Origin: Erythrobacter sp. UBA2510
Lineage (GTDB): Bacteria > Pseudomonadota > Alphaproteobacteria > Sphingomonadales > Sphingomonadaceae
Length of the DNA stretch: 16,300 nucleotides
Reading direction: 5' to 3'
Assembly: GCA_002341345.1 (NCBI GenBank)
Contig: DDNW01000073.1
Coordinates: forward strand, 491 to 16,790
Both the position numbers and the translations under genes were made by a program. Each line of letters begins with the position of its first letter. Position 1 is the first letter of the stretch. The notes below the pieces were generated by a model that saw only the letters and a program-made list of their open reading frames with translations, made no database searches and was not told the origin of the DNA. Shown here in pieces: positions 13,626-16,300 of the stretch.

Positions 13626-15563
13626 CTATCTCAGAAAATCGGAAATGTCGCGGTTTCCGCGCCAGCTCGCCTTCTCGGGATAGAGCTTCTCGTAAACCAT
13701 AGCGTTTTCCAGCACGCGCTGGACGTAGTTCTTGGTCTCGTAAAAGCCGATCTCCTCGATCCAGCGCAGCCAGTCGACATTGCCGTTACGCGGGTCGCCG
13801 TTCTGCGCGAGCCATTTGTTCACATTGCCGGGGCCTGCATTATAGGCCGCGATGGCGAGCGGAACCGAGCCGTTATAGCGCGCCATCAACCGCTCGATAT
13901 GGTTCGAGCCGAGCCGGATATTGTACTGCGGATCGTCGATCAGATAGCCCGACAGATAGGCAACGCCAGCCTTCTGCGCCTCTTCGCGCGCCGTTCCCGG
14001 CATCAGCTGCATCAGCCCGCGCGCGCCGGCATGGCTGATCGCGTTTTCGGCGAACTGGCTTTCCTGTCGGGTGATTGCATGGACCATGGTCCAGTGCGCT
14101 CCGGCGGGGGTGACGAGCGTGGGGTGGCCGATCTGGGTGAAGCCCGAATGGCCATGGGCCATGGCCGCATCGGACAGGATCACCGCAAGGTCGCGGCGAC
14201 CGATGTCGCGCGCGAGATCGGCGACGAGGACATGCTCGGCAGGCGTGTCGGCCCGATCGGCAATCGCGCGGTAGAAGCGGATGCCGGTACGCCATGGCGC
14301 ATCGCGCGCGACTTCGGCCACGGCAGCGGTCAGCGGCTCGGCATTGAAGGCGGCGCGCTCGGCAGCGGTCGGCTGGCCGGCAGGCGAATCGGCGAAGCTG
14401 GGCAGCTCGCGGCCCAGCGCCTCGAGCGCGAGCATGCCGTAGAACTTGTCGGGATATTGCGCGGCCATCTCGTAATAGCGCTTCGAACCCGCCGCATCGC
14501 CCGCCTGTGCGGCGGCCTTGCCAGCCCAGAAGAAGCCCTTGGAACGGGTCGGCGGGGTCTGCGCGGCGGCGCCATAGCGGTAGAACAGAGGCGCGGCGGC
14601 GGCGGCATCGCCCAGGTCCCATAGCGCCTTGGTCCCGCCCAGCCACATCAGCGAGGTGTAGTCGTCGCGCAGCTTGTAGGGCTTTTGCGCGATGTCCGCG
14701 CCCGGTTCGAACGCATCGTCGACACTGGCCGCGATCCGTTGCGCACTGCGCGCATCGCTGCTGCGTGCCACGGTCAGCAATTCGGTTATCCAGGCCGTCT
14801 GGTCGAACGGCAGGCTGGCGAGAGCGGGGCGGTTGGTCAGCATGGTCGCTGCCGCGCTCGTCCGGCCCTTCTGCCGCAATTCGCGGCTGCGGTTGTAGAG
14901 ATAGCCCGGATCGCTCAGCGAGGCCGGGTCGAGCGTCGCGCCTTCGCCGCCCTGAAGGATGGCGAGGCGTGTGGCGAACAATTCACGCTTTGACGAGGAG
15001 GTGCGCGGCAGTTGGCGCGCGGCGGCATCGCGCTCCCGCTGCCACAGCAGCGCATCCATCCGCGCATCCTCGTCGGCGGATGTGAAGCTGGCGCCGTACA
15101 TGGTCGAGAGCGAGGCCTCGGCCGTGGTGCTCATCTCGCCGCCGCGCCACGCCTCTTTCGCAAGGGTTGCAGCAGCCGCGCGATCCTTGCCCATCAGCGC
15201 CAGTGCATGATGCGCGCGGGCGTAATTGGTGGTCGGCGGAAATTTCGCGAAATAGGCGAGCAGCTGGTCGCCGGAAACGAACTCCTCGCGCAGTCGCTCT
15301 TCCGCATAGCCGCGAATCCGCAACTCGTCGGGGAAGCCGGGATTGCGCAGCAGGAAGCTGGAATAGGTGGCGAAGGGCAGGTTGGCGGAGGCGGAAATCC
15401 GTTCCCACTCCTGAATCTGCGCGGCCATCCGGCCCGGTCCCTGGGCAACGAGATCGGCGCGCGCCTTATCCCATTCCTGTGCATTTTGTGCAGCAACAGA
15501 CAGCGGCGCGGCCAGCGCGCCAAGCGAAATAGCGATCAGTACAGGGCGAAGCATGCTGGACAT
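13626..15563 (-). CDS. slt: Soluble lytic murein transglycosylase
   Basis: A 645-residue periplasmic enzyme that cleaves the MurNAc-GlcNAc bond of peptidoglycan, leaving 1,6-anhydro ends, in wall growth and recycling. A signal peptide (about 1-25, LSVAAQ) precedes a long helical, TPR-like superhelix (about 30-470) as in Slt70. The C-terminal catalytic domain contains ITRQESQF with catalytic Glu501, HAGARGLMQLMPGTA (511-525) and AIAAYNAGPGNVNKW (571-584), the three standard SLT motifs. The length matches Slt70 (about 620-650). The ATG at 15563 has AAGGAG about 12 nt upstream. It is divergently arranged with dapA across about 100 bp and leads the IalB-like and oxygenase genes downstream (16-bp gap), probably as one operon. 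Confidence 0.95.
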   Translation of the reverse strand: MSSMLRPVLIAISLGALAAPLSVAAQNAQEWDKARADLVAQGPGRMAAQIQEWERISASANLPFATYSSFLLRNPGFPDELRIRGYAEERLREEFVSGDQLLAYFAKFPPTTNYARAHHALALMGKDRAAAATLAKEAWRGGEMSTTAEASLSTMYGASFTSADEDARMDALLWQRERDAAARQLPRTSSSKRELFATRLAILQGGEGATLDPASLSDPGYLYNRSRELRQKGRTSAAATMLTNRPALASLPFDQTAWITELLTVARSSDARSAQRIAASVDDAFEPGADIAQKPYKLRDDYTSLMWLGGTKALWDLGDAAAAAPLFYRYGAAAQTPPTRSKGFFWAGKAAAQAGDAAGSKRYYEMAAQYPDKFYGMLALEALGRELPSFADSPAGQPTAAERAAFNAEPLTAAVAEVARDAPWRTGIRFYRAIADRADTPAEHVLVADLARDIGRRDLAVILSDAAMAHGHSGFTQIGHPTLVTPAGAHWTMVHAITRQESQFAENAISHAGARGLMQLMPGTAREEAQKAGVAYLSGYLIDDPQYNIRLGSNHIERLMARYNGSVPLAIAAYNAGPGNVNKWLAQNGDPRNGNVDWLRWIEEIGFYETKNYVQRVLENAMVYEKLYPEKASWRGNRDISDFLR

Positions 15564-15664
15564 GATGCCGGGGCTCTCCTTATCAGGCGCTGAATAACTG
15601 GCCGATTTGGGTCAAGAAAAGCAAAACACCAATGCTGTCATCTTCTCTTCTGGGGGACATACTC

Positions 15665-16300
15665 ATGTTTTCGGGCTCGATACCGGCTCTGGCGACGCCT
15701 TTCAGCGACGGGGCGTTTGACGAGGGCGCATTCCGCCGCTTCGTCGACTGGCAAATCGACAATGGATCGAGCGCGCTGGTTCCCTGCGGAACGACCGGCG
15801 AATCGGCCACGCTCGACAATGACGAACATCACCGCGTGATCGCCGCCTGCGCTGAGCAGGCCGCGGGGCGGGTGCCGGTGATCGCGGGTGCGGGCTCGAA
15901 CGACACCATGACCGCGCTGTGGCACATCAAGGAGGCGCAGGCCGCCGGGGCCGATGCCGTGCTGCTGGTCGCACCCTATTACAATCGTCCCAGTCAGGCG
16001 GGGCTGCTCGCGCATTTCAGCTATCTGGCCGAACGCACCGAATTGCCGATCGTGCTCTATAATGTCCCGGGCCGTACGGTGACTGATATCCTGCCCGAAA
16101 CGGTGATCGAACTGCACCGCCGCTTTCCGGAAAAGATCGTCGCTTTGAAGGATGCGAGCGGCGATCTTACCCGCGTGGTGACGCAGCGCATGGGCGCTGG
16201 GCCGGATTTCTGCCAGCTGTCTGGTGACGACCCGTTGGCATTGGCTGGCTACGTGCTGGGGCAGAGCGGCTGCATCTCGGTGACGGCCAATGTCGCGCCG
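15665..16300 (+). CDS. dapA: 4-hydroxy-tetrahydrodipicolinate synthase, C-terminus cut by window edge
   Basis: This cytoplasmic TIM-barrel aldolase condenses pyruvate with aspartate semialdehyde, the first committed step to lysine and diaminopimelate. The first 212 codons are present without interruption; the family is about 290 residues, so about 80 are missing. PCGTTGESATL (40-50) is the family signature, and Thr43/Thr44 are the counterparts of E. coli Thr44/Thr45. Tyr132 and Arg137 in LYNVPGRT and the Schiff-base Lys162 in ALKDASGDL are all in place. The ATG at 15665 has GGGGGA 7 nt upstream. The gap of about 100 bp to slt must carry both divergent promoters; I see no clear consensus pair for dapA there. 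Confidence 0.96.
   Translation, partial: MFSGSIPALATPFSDGAFDEGAFRRFVDWQIDNGSSALVPCGTTGESATLDNDEHHRVIAACAEQAAGRVPVIAGAGSNDTMTALWHIKEAQAAGADAVLLVAPYYNRPSQAGLLAHFSYLAERTELPIVLYNVPGRTVTDILPETVIELHRRFPEKIVALKDASGDLTRVVTQRMGAGPDFCQLSGDDPLALAGYVLGQSGCISVTANVAP

Noticed and set aside
15564..15664. TTGACC on the minus strand (near 15610) as a -35 box for slt
   Set aside because: No acceptable -10 hexamer at 16-18 nt spacing; nearby TA-rich hexamers are at about 13 or 24 nt.
15583..15819. Minus-strand open frame of 78 codons across the slt/dapA divergent region
   Set aside because: It lies over the ribosome site and first 50 codons of dapA and has no protein-like pattern.

Overview
The window is GC-rich bacterial chromosome, packed with short-spaced genes, and all recognisable products are housekeeping or envelope proteins. 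Protein features such as the nitrilase-fused NadE, the IalB-like and glycine-zipper secreted proteins, the pteridine-reductase-type SDR and the slt/dapA divergence point to an alphaproteobacterium, most likely Sphingomonadales (Erythrobacteraceae-like). This placement is inferred from protein character only. I see no phage, transposon, integrase, CRISPR or RNA gene.

Left part (1-6786), all on the minus strand. A convergent-free run of genes reads right to left: pteridine-reductase-like SDR (folM-like), cytochrome b membrane subunit, Tat/lipobox molybdopterin oxidoreductase, cyclopropane-fatty-acid synthase, MATE exporter, a secreted protein with a possible permuted papain-like Cys/His site, then argG, which runs off the left edge. 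Spacings are 3 bp, a 4-bp overlap, about 90 bp, 55 bp and a 4-bp overlap, so at least the folM/cytochrome/molybdoenzyme trio and the MATE/secreted-protein pair look co-transcribed. The theme is envelope maintenance: an MsrP/sulfite-oxidase-type periplasmic redox pair beside a lipid-modifying enzyme and an exporter.

Middle part (6787-11336). A small plus-strand gene of unknown function (93 aa) faces nadE (glutamine-dependent NAD+ synthetase). Next comes a glycine-zipper secreted protein with a convincing intrinsic terminator, then a 250-bp gap with a possible tiny plus-strand ORF, then rlmN.

Right part (11337-16300). A 328-bp gap containing several inverted repeats leads into a plus-strand outer-membrane beta-barrel gene that ends in a strong hairpin. 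A minus-strand cluster follows, reading right to left: soluble lytic transglycosylase, IalB-like secreted protein, 2OG-Fe(II) oxygenase (the last two overlap by 4 bp). It diverges from dapA, which runs off the right edge; dapA makes the dihydrodipicolinate precursor of lysine and of the diaminopimelate in peptidoglycan, whose strands the transglycosylase cleaves.

Overall this is an ordinary core-genome region. The items most worth a second look are the secreted NCxHF protein coupled to the MATE exporter, the 11-bp triplication that puts a TAG stop in all three frames at the end of cfa, the 2OG oxygenase coupled to the IalB-like protein, and the tiny ORF next to rlmN. None of these amounts to a demonstrated new system.
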